A stretch of 44,302 nucleotides of DNA, taken from positions 1 through 44,302 of the forward strand of contig JAFYNS010000065.1 of NCBI GenBank assembly GCA_017556505.1, read 5' to 3'. Below, one piece after another: positions 8,029 through 15,853 of the stretch. The position numbers were made by a program, and so were the translations under genes. Source of the stretch: Bacillota bacterium. GTDB lineage: Bacteria; Bacillota; Clostridia; Peptostreptococcales; Anaerovoracaceae. Positions within the stretch are counted from its first letter, which is position 1. Each line of letters opens with the position of its first letter. A model generated the notes under the pieces. That model had not been told where the DNA came from. It was given only the letters and a program-made list of their open reading frames with translations, and searched no databases.

Positions 8029-8895
8029 TCATGGCTGGCACAAATTTTTCTTCCCACTGATCTCTTCTCTGCACACGTACATATACCGCCTTTCATCCAC
8101 GCAGGTGGTCCACTTCACCAGAGTCAGCTGGCCGTAGACCAGTTCCAGGCAGGTGATGGCACCGGGATGGACGCAGGAGCCGGTGTTGTAGTAGGAGGGT
8201 CCGCGCTCCATGGTCAGGTGAGGGCGGTGGGTGTGGCCGGCTACCAGAGAGGACTGGCGTGCGTCCACCCAGGATTGCATCCTCCATTCTGCATTCTCTT
8301 TCCTTGTGTAGTTTTTCGCGGCACTGGTGGGATCTCGGAATCCAGCCAGTTCCAGAGGTTTCCAGAGATACCGAACCATCCATCGGGCACCTTGCCAGAG
8401 GGTGTCATTGAGTATATCACCCTGATGGCCGTGAATCAGGTGCAGGTCAGGACATCCGTCATTGCCAGCCAGAATCAGCCCTTCCGTAAACACAGGCATG
8501 AGGAAGGGAAAACACTCCGGTGAAGCGGAGAGAAAGCGGCGGGAAGATTTTGCGCGGTCGTGATTGCCCCAGAGCATGTATAAACGTCCTGCAAGCTGAA
8601 ACTCGGTCAGCTTCTGAAACACGTCACTGTGCATGTGGCAGATGTCACGCCACCCGCGGTTTTCCCAGAGTTCGTCGCCGTCTCCCAGCTCGATGTAGGT
8701 GAAGCCGGCATTATAGTAATAGGAAAGGGCAGCCATATAGAGGCTTTTATTGGGGAGAAAACTGTCGGCTGCGGTACCTATACCCCGGTGGCAGTCACTG
8801 AAGAGGACGATTTTGGGATGGTCAGAAGTCAGGATGACCGGTGCGTCACGAAGGGCACGGTCAATCTGGCGGGCAGAAAAGTTTGCTAAGTCCAT
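8029..8895 (-). CDS. Calcineurin-like metallophosphoesterase
   Basis: A predicted cytoplasmic two-metal phosphoesterase (288 aa). The five metal-site motifs are in order: SDCHRG (near 33-38), GDGDELWE (D-x-D-E replacing the usual GDxxD), GNHD, HGHQGD and AGHTHRP. The GDGDE variant and the RF/YxxWGNHD region resemble UDP-2,3-diacylglucosamine-pyrophosphatase-like and general metallophosphatase families, but the substrate cannot be read from the sequence. The start is supported by CCAAGGAGGTGATGCC upstream on the minus strand. It is monocistronic and transcribed away from the DUF5714 fusion gene. Confidence 0.9.
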   Translation of the reverse strand: MDLANFSARQIDRALRDAPVILTSDHPKIVLFSDCHRGIGTAADSFLPNKSLYMAALSYYYNAGFTYIELGDGDELWENRGWRDICHMHSDVFQKLTEFQLAGRLYMLWGNHDRAKSSRRFLSASPECFPFLMPVFTEGLILAGNDGCPDLHLIHGHQGDILNDTLWQGARWMVRYLWKPLELAGFRDPTSAAKNYTRKENAEWRMQSWVDARQSSLVAGHTHRPHLTMERGPSYYNTGSCVHPGAITCLELVYGQLTLVKWTTCVDERRYMYVCREEISGKKNLCQP

Positions 8896-8942
8896 GGCAT
8901 CACCTCCTTGGAATTATGGTATGCGGATTCCTGCGGAATGTG

Positions 8943-8948
8943 ATATAA
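8943..8948 (+). promoter_or_regulatory. Extended -10 promoter of the DUF5714/ArsC-like gene
   Basis: TGATATAAT (8941-8949 region) gives a TG-N-TATAAT extended -10 element, 33 bases before the ATG at 8981. No convincing -35 is visible, as is common for extended -10 promoters. Confidence 0.5.
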
Positions 8949-8980
8949 TGAAGGCAGCAACTATTTCGGGGAGAATCGAA

Positions 8981-10075
8981 ATGAAGGAAGAGTGTTTAAT
9001 CTGCGGTGCGCCGCTGGTTTACCTGGAAGAGGAACAGTGGATGGAGTGCGCAGTCTGCCATAAAAAAGTAAAAAGCAGAGCCTGCTGTGAAGCGGGCCAT
9101 TTTGTGTGTGATACCTGTCATACCAGCGGTATGGACCAGATTCTGGCTGTCTGCCTGAAGGAAAAGGGACGGAATCCGGTGGAAATTCTGGAGAAAATGA
9201 TGAGCCTTCCATTCTGTCATATGCATGGTCCGGAGCATCACGTTATGGTGGCAGCGGCTCTGCTGACTGCTTACCGGAATGCAGGCGGAGACATAGACCT
9301 GGAAAAAGCCCTGCAGCAGGTGCAGAGCAGGGGGATGGAAGTTCCGGGAGGTGCCTGCGGATTTTGGGGTGCCTGCGGAGCCGGCGTAAGCACAGGCATT
9401 TATATGTCAGTGATTACGGGAGCAACGCCGCTTGCAGGAGAAAGCTGGGGCATGGCAAATCAGATGACATCAAGAGCCTTGGCATCAATCGGCGCTCACG
9501 GTGGTCCGCGGTGCTGCAAGCGCGACTCTTATCTGGCTGTACAGGAGGCAGTTCGGTTTACGAAGGAGCACTTCAATGTGACAATGGAAGTGGGGGAAAT
9601 TCACTGCAGACGGTCCGGCATGAATAATCAGTGCATCGGAGCTAAGTGCCCGTTCCATCAGAAAAAGCCTCGTGTGGCCTTCCTCTGTGTACATAATTTC
9701 TGCCGCAGCCAGATGGCAGAAGCTTTTGGGAAAAAGTATCTGTCCGACATCTGTGACTGCTATTCTGCCGGAACGGAAACCAGACCGGAAATCAATCAGG
9801 ATGCAGTGCGGCTTATGAAGCAGATCCATGATATCGATATGGAGAAGGAGCAGTATTCCAAGCTTCTGGAAGAAATACCGGAGCCGGACATTGTGGTATC
9901 CATGGGATGCAATGTGGTATGCCCATCCATGCCTGGAAAGGTTCATATGGACTGGGGGCTGGAAGACCCGACCGGTCAGCCTGATGAAGTGTTCCTGGAA
10001 ACCATGAAGAGGATTGAAGAGAAGGTTCTCAAGCTGAGAGAATTTATCGCGAAGCAGCAGAACGGTACAATATGA
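8981..10075 (+). CDS. Fusion of a DUF5714-type cysteine-rich domain with an arsenate-reductase/low-molecular-weight-phosphatase domain
   Basis: The protein (364 aa) has two parts. Residues 1-228 resemble the DUF5714 family: two N-terminal cysteine clusters (CLIC, CAVCHKK), CCEAGHFVCDTCH, a GGACGFWGACGAGVSTGI block and CCKRDSY. The later part carries CxxxxxxxxC-type cysteines up to CPFH. Residues 230-360 form an LMW phosphatase fold with the P-loop FLCVHNFCRSQMAEAF (C236-x5-R242), the cysteine pair MGCNVVCP (C310, C314) and the acid loop LEDP. These are the elements of thioredoxin-coupled arsenate reductase. The ATG at 8981 follows CGGGGAG; the frame is open further upstream without a site. 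Its stop overlaps the ATG of a decayed HAD gene. The DUF5714 name is from pattern memory; the role of the fusion is unknown. Confidence 0.8.
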   Translation: MKEECLICGAPLVYLEEEQWMECAVCHKKVKSRACCEAGHFVCDTCHTSGMDQILAVCLKEKGRNPVEILEKMMSLPFCHMHGPEHHVMVAAALLTAYRNAGGDIDLEKALQQVQSRGMEVPGGACGFWGACGAGVSTGIYMSVITGATPLAGESWGMANQMTSRALASIGAHGGPRCCKRDSYLAVQEAVRFTKEHFNVTMEVGEIHCRRSGMNNQCIGAKCPFHQKKPRVAFLCVHNFCRSQMAEAFGKKYLSDICDCYSAGTETRPEINQDAVRLMKQIHDIDMEKEQYSKLLEEIPEPDIVVSMGCNVVCPSMPGKVHMDWGLEDPTGQPDEVFLETMKRIEEKVLKLREFIAKQQNGTI

Positions 10076-10492
10076 GTATAAACGCAGTTTTATTTGACCT
10101 GGACGGAACCCTGCTGCCTATGGATCTGAAAAAGTTTCAGCTCACCAGCGGCCGGCTGTTCTGTGAGAAGATGGCGGCCCACGGCTACGACCCGGAAAAG
10201 CTGGGAGTAGCTTAGTGGAGCGGCATTCATGCCATGTGCGCCAATGACGGCAGCAAGACCAACGAGGAAACATATTTTGAGAGGATGCGCGGAATCTACG
10301 GGCCGGAAATCGAGAAGGACATCCCTCTCTTTTATGAATATTACGAAAAGGAATTTGACAGAGCTTGGGATGAGGGTGTTCCTCATGACAGATGACCTGA
10401 TTAACCGGGATGGCCGTGATGTGAGCCATATTCCGCAGGGAGGTTTCGAAGAACTGTTTGCATACCTGCAGGTTATGAAAGAGGGAAGATAG
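10072..10492 (+). pseudogene. Decayed HAD-superfamily hydrolase (nonsense mutation plus internal deletion)
   Basis: An ATG overlapping the upstream stop begins a HAD protein (NAVLFDLDGTLLPMD), but a TAG at 10213-10215 ends it after 47 residues. Reading through, the frame continues as SGIHAMCANDGSKTNEET to about 10360. From 10361 a different frame encodes a typical HAD C-terminus (ELGMRVFLMTDDLINRDGRD) ending in FEELFAYL, with a stop at 10490-10492. The middle of the protein, including the lysine and second aspartate motifs, is missing. The pattern is one stop plus one out-of-frame internal deletion, so no active hydrolase can be made. Confidence 0.8.
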
Positions 10493-10501
10493 ATCCTGAA
10501 A

Positions 10502-10718
10502 GTGGAACAGTTTGTTATGGCGTACGAAGCGGAACAGGACCGGCTCCGGGCAATTTTGCCAGAGGATTTTGTTTCTCTGCGGCCAGACGCTTCCTGCATA
10601 TCCAACGGAAGTAAAGACGGTATATTCGAAAGAAAAATTTACCGTGGAAAATGCCGCAAAAATCCCATGCCGGCAGGTACTTGGAACCTATAAAGTGACG
10701 TTTGAACGGGATGTTTAA
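10502..10718 (+). pseudogene. Decayed gene of unrecognised family (internal deletion with frameshift)
   Basis: The first frame gives MEQFVMAYEAEQDRLRAILP then EDFVSLRPDA, clearly protein-like. After about 10590 the sense continues in another frame: LPAYPTEVKTVYSKEKFTV followed by ENAAKIPCRQVLGTYKVTF and a stop at 10716-10718. Both halves read like one protein with its middle removed. It may be related to acetoacetate-decarboxylase-like proteins, but this is uncertain. It lies 10 bases after the decayed HAD gene and was probably in the same operon. Confidence 0.6.
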
Positions 10719-10731
10719 AAAAATGCAATGT

Positions 10732-10773
10732 AAAAAGCTGAAAGAACCTTAGCGTTCCTTCAGCTTTTTTTCG
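10732..10773. terminator. Bidirectional terminator
   Basis: AAAAAGCTGAAAGAAC pairs with GTTCCTTCAGCTTTTTT (one offset base), with T tracts on both strands. It separates the decayed genes from the convergent small minus-strand gene. Confidence 0.8.
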
Positions 10774-10961
10774 ATGTCATGAAGCAGTTCCACTACATTG
10801 TAACCTGCAGATTCCACGCAGCTGTCACAGCAGTTGTGTTTCATGGAATCCAGTGCAGCCTGTACCTGCAGGATCATACGGTTCAGTTCAGGATCACCGC
10901 TGGTCATTGCCTTCTGATAAAGACTGCGGAACTGCATTTCCAGAGAGTTGATGTCGAACAT
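10749..10961 (-). CDS. Small conserved-looking helical protein with a CC-x2-C motif
   Basis: A 70-residue, mostly helical and charged protein (MFDINSLEMQFRSLYQKAM at the start, HDIEKKLKER at the end) with cysteines clustered in NCCDSCVESAG. AAAGGAG lies 6 bases upstream of the ATG, and the shared terminator follows the stop, so this is a believable gene. No family is recognised. The cysteines could bind metal or form a disulfide, and it neighbours a glutaredoxin-like gene divergently. Confidence 0.65.
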   Translation of the reverse strand: MFDINSLEMQFRSLYQKAMTSGDPELNRMILQVQAALDSMKHNCCDSCVESAGYNVVELLHDIEKKLKER

Positions 10962-11047
10962 ATGGGCTCCTTTACTCTTTACAATGTAAATATATATGAT
11001 AGAATGATTGTACCATAAAATATGACGAAAAGGAAAGGATTTTAACC

Positions 11048-11344
11048 ATGATGAAAGTATACGGAACTGACATCTGCATGGACTGCAGAAACTATAAAGC
11101 GATTCAGAAAAGCCGCGGATTCAAAGCGGAGTATATCGACATTACTGAGAGCACATCTAATATGAAGGAGTTTCTGGAAATTCGAGATGAGGACCCCCTG
11201 TATGCCGAAATCAGAGAAGAACATACCATCGGTATTCCGTTGTTTGTAAGAGAAGACGGGCTGAAAACCTTCGACTGGGACGAGGCATTTGCCTGGATTG
11301 GAGAGCCGCAGGTGAAGGAAGAAGAAATCGTGGAACATCGATAA
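11048..11344 (+). CDS. Glutaredoxin-like / thioredoxin-fold small protein
   Basis: The 98-residue protein begins with a beta strand (MKVYGTD) followed by a CxxC redox motif, ICMDCRNY, at the end of strand one, as in glutaredoxins. The cis-proline region is IGIPLFV. It lacks a clear glutathione-binding GG motif, which suits the many Clostridia that do not make glutathione; it may work with other thiols. Two start codons are adjacent (11048 and 11051). AAGGAAAGGA lies just upstream. It is transcribed alone, ending shortly before the TPP-riboswitch promoter. Confidence 0.8.
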   Translation: MMKVYGTDICMDCRNYKAIQKSRGFKAEYIDITESTSNMKEFLEIRDEDPLYAEIREEHTIGIPLFVREDGLKTFDWDEAFAWIGEPQVKEEEIVEHR

Positions 11345-11359
11345 AAAGACGCGGTACGG

Positions 11360-11388
11360 TTGACAAAACTTCTGCTTGGGATTACAAT
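11360..11388 (+). promoter_or_regulatory. Promoter of the thiamine operon
   Basis: A near-consensus sigma-A promoter: TTGACA (11360-11365), 17-bp spacer, TACAAT (11383-11388), placed directly before the TPP aptamer. Confidence 0.85.
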
Positions 11389-11408
11389 ACATTATAATAA
11401 AATATAAC

Positions 11409-11497
11409 AACGGGGAGCTTGCTGAAGCAGGCTGAGAGGAGAATATTTAGTCTCGACCCATATAACCTGATTTGGATAATGCCAGCGTAGGGAAATA
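11409..11497 (+). ncRNA. TPP riboswitch (THI element)
   Basis: The hallmark blocks are present: ACGGGGAGC near 11410, GCTGAGAGG near 11431, and GACCCATATAACCTG near 11455 followed by TTGGATAATGCCAGCGTAGGGAA ending near 11493. It controls thiM-thiE-thiD-cytX, together with the terminator downstream. Confidence 0.95.
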
Positions 11498-11516
11498 AGA
11501 AAGCAGATTTTGCATA

Positions 11517-11547
11517 TGCACTCCATCGCTGGGGTGCATTTTTATTT
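11517..11547 (+). terminator. TPP-controlled terminator before thiM
   Basis: TGCACTCCA-TCGC-TGGGGTGCA (11517-11538) is followed by a T-rich tract. Its loop and 3' arm (CGCTGG at 11527-11532) can instead pair with CCAGCG of the aptamer (11482-11487), giving a competing antiterminator in the ligand-free state. Confidence 0.8.
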
Positions 11548-11571
11548 TCTCTTCAGAAAGGGAGGTAAATC

Positions 11572-12390
11572 ATGCTGGGAAAAGCAATCGACAACGTAAG
11601 AACACACACACCACTCATCCACAACATCACCAACTATGTGACGGTAAACGATGTGGCCAATGTACTTCTGGCCTGCGGAGGCAGCCCTATTATGGCTGAT
11701 GAACCGGAGGATGCTGCAGAAATCACCACAATCTGCAGCGGACTGAACATCAACATCGGTACGCTGAACAAGCGGACCATTGAGGCCATGTTCGCAGCCG
11801 GACACAGAGCACAGGAACTTGGACATATTCTGGTACTGGATCCGGTGGGAGCAGGAGCCAGCAAACTGCGGACAGAAACCGCTCTGAAACTTATGCAGGA
11901 GTTAAAATTTGACGTCATCCGTGGCAACATGTCTGAAATCAAAACCCTTGCCCTGGGCAGCGGTACCACCAGGGGCGTCGATGCAGATGTGAGTGATGCA
12001 GTCACCGAGCAAAATCTCTCTGCCGCAGTCTCTTTCGTAAAAGATTTTGCGCGGCAGGCAGACTGTATCGCAGCAGTAACGGGTGCCATTGATCTGGTTT
12101 CTGACGGAGAAACTTGTTACGTGATTCGAAATGGACGAAAGGAAATGGGCCAGGTAACAGGTACCGGATGCCAGCTTTCTGGTATAATGGCGGCTTTCGT
12201 CGCAGCACATCCGGATAAGCTGGAAGCAGCAGCAGCGGCAGTTGCGTGCATGGGTCTGGCAGGGGAAATTGCATGGAGCCGGATGGAAGAGGGGGATGGA
12301 AATTCCACTTACCGTAACCGGATTATCGACGCCATTTATAACATGGATTCCGAAACACTGGAGAGGGGCGCGAAGTATGAGATTCGATAA
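11572..12390 (+). CDS. thiM: Hydroxyethylthiazole kinase
   Basis: ThiM phosphorylates the thiazole moiety of thiamine for salvage. The protein (272 aa) has the family features HNITNYVTVNDVANVLLA near the start, a substrate region GGSPIMADEPED, the LDPVGAGAS nucleotide-binding stretch and the catalytic-cysteine motif VTGTGCQLSG. The start follows GGGAGG at the usual spacing. It is the first gene after the TPP riboswitch and overlaps thiE by 14 bases. With thiE and thiD but no thiC or thiG in view, the local operon supports salvage of both thiamine halves. Confidence 0.96.
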   Translation: MLGKAIDNVRTHTPLIHNITNYVTVNDVANVLLACGGSPIMADEPEDAAEITTICSGLNINIGTLNKRTIEAMFAAGHRAQELGHILVLDPVGAGASKLRTETALKLMQELKFDVIRGNMSEIKTLALGSGTTRGVDADVSDAVTEQNLSAAVSFVKDFARQADCIAAVTGAIDLVSDGETCYVIRNGRKEMGQVTGTGCQLSGIMAAFVAAHPDKLEAAAAAVACMGLAGEIAWSRMEEGDGNSTYRNRIIDAIYNMDSETLERGAKYEIR

Positions 12391-13681
12391 GGACGATTTG
12401 CTGCTTTATGCAGTGACCGACCGTACCTGGCTTGGACCGGGGGAAACCCTGGACCAGGCCGTGGAAGCGGCACTAAAAGGCGGCACTACTTTCGTGCAGC
12501 TTCGGGAGAAACATCTGGATGAGGATGCATTCCTGGAAGAAGCCAGACAGCTGAAGATCCTGTGCAGACAGTACGGTGTACCATTTGTTGTAAATGACAA
12601 CGTGGAAATTGCCATGGCAGTGGATGCGGATGGAGTTCATGTGGGACAGGATGACATGGAAGCAGGGGACGTCCGCAGAAAAATCGGACCGTCAAAAATC
12701 CTCGGCGTGTCAGCACAGACCGTGGAACAGGCACTTCTGGCGCAGGAGCGAGGCGCAGATTATCTTGGGGTAGGAGCGGTATTTCCTACCGGATCCAAAG
12801 ACGATGCCGAGAATGTCAGTCATGATATGCTGCAGGCTATCTGTGAAGCGGTAGATATCCCGGTGGTGGCCATCGGCGGAATCAGCCGGAACAATGTGCA
12901 TCTGCTTGCCGGAAGGGGACTGGCAGGCATTGCCGTGATCAGTGCCATCTTCGGTCAGCCGGATATCGTCTCAGCAGCTGAAAATCTGAAAAAATCTGCC
13001 GAAAGCATGGTGTCCTCTCACATGATTCGAGGGGCTGTCTTCGATGTGGACGGAACCCTGCTGGATTCATCTGCAGCCTGGGCTGATACAGGAGCCCGGT
13101 ATTTGGCGTCCATCGGCATTTCTGCGGAAGAAGGTCTGGGGCGCAGGCTCTTCGAAATGTCACTGGATGAAGGAGCTGCTTACATGAAAGAAAGGTACCA
13201 TCTGACACAGTCTGCAGAGGAAATTCAGGCTGGGGTAGTGCAGGCAGTAGAGGACTTTTATCTTTATGAAGCAACGTTGAAAGAAGGGGCAGCGGACTTC
13301 ATAAATCAGCTGGCAGAGAGGGGAATTCCTATGGCTATCGCAAGTTCCAGTAAGAAAGAATACATTGAAGCGGCACTTACCCGTCTTGGGATTGCCCACT
13401 GCTTCCGGCATATTTTTACCTGTAATGAGGTGGGGATTGGAAAACATGATCCGAAGATTTTTTATGAGGCAGCGGCTCTGCTGGGGACAGAGCCAGCGGA
13501 GACCTGGGTCATTGAAGATGGTCTGTATGCCATGAAGACTGCGGTGAAAGCAGGATTTCCCGTACTGGGGGTTTATGACCAATCCAGTGAGGCGGATTGG
13601 GAAGAAATTCAGCAGACCGCAGTGCTGGCCGTAAGAGATTTAAGTCAGTTTGATATGTTTTGGGAAAAAGCAGGGAAATAA
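12377..13681 (+). CDS. thiE: Thiamine phosphate synthase fused to a HAD-superfamily phosphatase
   Basis: The 434-residue protein has two enzymes in one chain. Residues 1-213 are ThiE, which joins HMP pyrophosphate and thiazole phosphate into thiamine phosphate: motifs YAVTDR, QLREK, VNDNVEIA, GVHVGQDDM, GVGAVFPTGSK and VVAIGGI. Residues 216-434 form a HAD phosphatase of the beta-phosphoglucomutase type: FDVDGTLLDSS (D223, D225), IASSSKKEY, a lysine in VGIGKHDPK, and IEDGLYAMKTA. There is no stop or internal ribosome site between them. The start ATG at 12377 lies inside thiM. The HAD part may act on thiamine phosphate or a precursor, but its substrate is not proven by sequence. Confidence 0.93.
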   Translation: MRFDKDDLLLYAVTDRTWLGPGETLDQAVEAALKGGTTFVQLREKHLDEDAFLEEARQLKILCRQYGVPFVVNDNVEIAMAVDADGVHVGQDDMEAGDVRRKIGPSKILGVSAQTVEQALLAQERGADYLGVGAVFPTGSKDDAENVSHDMLQAICEAVDIPVVAIGGISRNNVHLLAGRGLAGIAVISAIFGQPDIVSAAENLKKSAESMVSSHMIRGAVFDVDGTLLDSSAAWADTGARYLASIGISAEEGLGRRLFEMSLDEGAAYMKERYHLTQSAEEIQAGVVQAVEDFYLYEATLKEGAADFINQLAERGIPMAIASSSKKEYIEAALTRLGIAHCFRHIFTCNEVGIGKHDPKIFYEAAALLGTEPAETWVIEDGLYAMKTAVKAGFPVLGVYDQSSEADWEEIQQTAVLAVRDLSQFDMFWEKAGK

Positions 13682-13698
13682 AGGGCCTGCTTTTTCCC
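13662..13698 (+). terminator. Perfect 13-bp hairpin between thiE-HAD and thiD
   Basis: GGGAAAAAGCAGG (13662-13674) pairs perfectly with CCTGCTTTTTCCC (13686-13698). The T tract is inside the stem, not after it, so it may be a partial terminator or mRNA-stabilising stem rather than a full stop. Confidence 0.55.
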
Positions 13699-13777
13699 CG
13701 CGGTTCATTGGGGGCACCACCTTGGATCGCGTAAGAAAAATTAGTGCAATTGTTCAGTATATGAAAGGAAGATGAAA

Positions 13778-14608
13778 ATGAGAACAGCATTAACAATCGC
13801 TGGAAGTGACTCCAGCGGAGGCGCCGGCATCCAGGCAGATATCAAGACCATGATGGCCAATGGCGTGTACGCCATGAGTGCAATCACGGCTTTGACTGCG
13901 CAGAATACAACCGGCGTGACAGCAATTATGGAGGCAACTCCGGAATTTTTGAAAGAACAGCTCGACAACGTATTTACCGATATCCGTCCGGATGCAGTAA
14001 AAATCGGCATGGTGGCAAGCAGCGGCCTCATTGAGACCATTGCAGACCGGCTCACCTGTTATAAAGCAGAAAATGTGGTAGTGGATCCGGTCATGGTGGC
14101 TACCAGCGGGGCACGGCTCATCGGCGAAGACGCCATCAAGACTTTAACTGCCAAACTTCTGCCTCTGGCATCCGTTGTGACACCCAACATCCCGGAAGCG
14201 GAAGTGCTTTGCGGAATGGATGCAGGTACGATTTCGACAGAAGATGACATGATTCGGGCAGCCAAGCACATCAGTGAAACCTACGATTGTGCAGTCCTGC
14301 TGAAGGGCGGTCACAGTGTGAACGATGCCAACGACCTGCTGTACCGGCCGGACGGGGAATACAAGTGGTTCCGCGGTAAGCGCATCGATAATCCGAACAC
14401 CCACGGAACCGGATGTACCCTTTCCAGTGCCATCGCATCCAATTTAGCGAGAGGTTATGACCTGAATACGGCGGTGGAACTGGCAAAAGACTATATCTCT
14501 GGTGCGCTTGCAGCCATGCTGGATCTGGGAAAAGGCAGCGGTCCTATGGATCACGGTTTCGACATGACTGGCCGGTTTGCAGTACATTCTGCGCAGGAAG
14601 CAGAGTAG
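13778..14608 (+). CDS. thiD: Hydroxymethylpyrimidine/phosphomethylpyrimidine kinase
   Basis: ThiD phosphorylates HMP and HMP phosphate, giving the pyrophosphate used by ThiE. The protein (276 aa) shows the ribokinase-fold features of the family: TALTIAGSDSSGGAGIQADIK at the start, VVDPVMVATSG, NIPEAEVL, LLKGGH and the anion hole NTHGTGCTLSSAIA. The ATG at 13778 is preferred because AAAGGA lies 8 bases upstream; a first ATG at 13772 would be too close. It sits between the thiE fusion and cytX, 96 bases after the former. Confidence 0.95.
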   Translation: MRTALTIAGSDSSGGAGIQADIKTMMANGVYAMSAITALTAQNTTGVTAIMEATPEFLKEQLDNVFTDIRPDAVKIGMVASSGLIETIADRLTCYKAENVVVDPVMVATSGARLIGEDAIKTLTAKLLPLASVVTPNIPEAEVLCGMDAGTISTEDDMIRAAKHISETYDCAVLLKGGHSVNDANDLLYRPDGEYKWFRGKRIDNPNTHGTGCTLSSAIASNLARGYDLNTAVELAKDYISGALAAMLDLGKGSGPMDHGFDMTGRFAVHSAQEAE

Positions 14609-14618
14609 GAGGCAGGCC

Positions 14619-15800
14619 ATGAACAATTCCATAGAAAAACGGACCTCCGTCTTTGAAAACAGTTTGATCTGGTTTGGTGCTGCAGTTTCCATCGCAGAAA
14701 TCCTCACCGGGACTTACCTGGCTCCATTGGGGTTTCAAAAGGGGCTGGCGGCAATCCTGCTGGGGCATGTCATTGGATGCATCCTGCTGTTTCTGGCAGG
14801 GGTCATCGGTGGGCAGACCCGCAAAAGCTCCATGGAAACAGTGAAGATGAGTTTCGGCCAGAAAGGCAGCCTGCTGTTTTCTGTGCTCAATGTGATGCAG
14901 CTGGTGGGCTGGACGGCCATCATGATTTACGATGGTGCACTGGCAGCCGGCGGTATGTTTAACCTGGGCCACTGTATCTGGTGCCTGGTCATCGGCGGAC
15001 TGATTGTGCTCTGGATTCTGGTGGGCATCACCAACCTTGGCCGTATCAACACGGTGGCTATGGGTGCTCTGTTTATCCTGACCCTGTTTCTCAGCAAAAT
15101 CCTCTTTGCCGGGGATGGTCTTATGGCGGGCAGTTTGGAGGATTCCATGTCCTTCGGTGCGGCAGTGGAACTTTCTGTGGCCATGCCATTATCCTGGCTG
15201 CCTCTGATCAGCGACTACACCCGCGAAGCGGAAAAACCGGTGAAGAGTGCAGCAGCAAGTGCACTTGTCTACGGACTGGTCAGCTGCTGGATGTATGTCA
15301 TCGGTATGGGTGCCAGCATCGTGACAGGGGAATACGATATTGCGCAGATTATGATTTCTGCAGGTCTGGGTGCAGCCGGACTTCTGATTATTGTTCTGTC
15401 TACGGTCACGACTACATTCCTGGATGCCTGGTCTGCAGGGATTTCTTCTGAATCCATCAGCGGAAAACTTGCCGGAAAAGCAAAGCCTGTGGCAGTTCTG
15501 GTGACAATTGCAGGAATTGCGGCAGCCATGCTTCTGCCGATTTATAACATCACCGACTTCCTGTATCTGATTGGATCTGTATTCGCACCTATGATTGCAG
15601 TTCAGATTGCCGACTTCTTTATCATGAAGCGGGACAGCAGCAAAGCTTCCTTCGACTGGGCAGCACTGGCGGTATGGCTCTTTGGATTCATTCTGTACCG
15701 GATTCTCATGGGTATTGATATCCCGGTAGGTAACACTTTGCCGGATATGGCAGCTACTATCGCGGTCTGCGTGGCGGTGCGGAAACTGCAGAAACAGTAA
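14619..15800 (+). CDS. cytX: Putative hydroxymethylpyrimidine transporter CytX (NCS1 family)
   Basis: A polytopic membrane protein (393 aa, about 12 predicted helices) of the nucleobase-cation-symport family. It begins with SVFENSLIWFGAAVSIAEILTG, the CytX-type start, and contains LPLISDYTREAEKP, a loop seen in NCS1 permeases. AGGAGGCAGGCC precedes the ATG at 14619. It is the last gene of the TPP-riboswitch operon, 10 bases after thiD. By genomic context CytX imports the pyrimidine half of thiamine, which fits a salvage-only pathway. Confidence 0.9.
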   Translation: MNNSIEKRTSVFENSLIWFGAAVSIAEILTGTYLAPLGFQKGLAAILLGHVIGCILLFLAGVIGGQTRKSSMETVKMSFGQKGSLLFSVLNVMQLVGWTAIMIYDGALAAGGMFNLGHCIWCLVIGGLIVLWILVGITNLGRINTVAMGALFILTLFLSKILFAGDGLMAGSLEDSMSFGAAVELSVAMPLSWLPLISDYTREAEKPVKSAAASALVYGLVSCWMYVIGMGASIVTGEYDIAQIMISAGLGAAGLLIIVLSTVTTTFLDAWSAGISSESISGKLAGKAKPVAVLVTIAGIAAAMLLPIYNITDFLYLIGSVFAPMIAVQIADFFIMKRDSSKASFDWAALAVWLFGFILYRILMGIDIPVGNTLPDMAATIAVCVAVRKLQKQ

Positions 15801-15853
15801 TGTGAAAATAGTAAAAAGATTAAAACTGTACTGAAATCTAAATTTCAACATGT

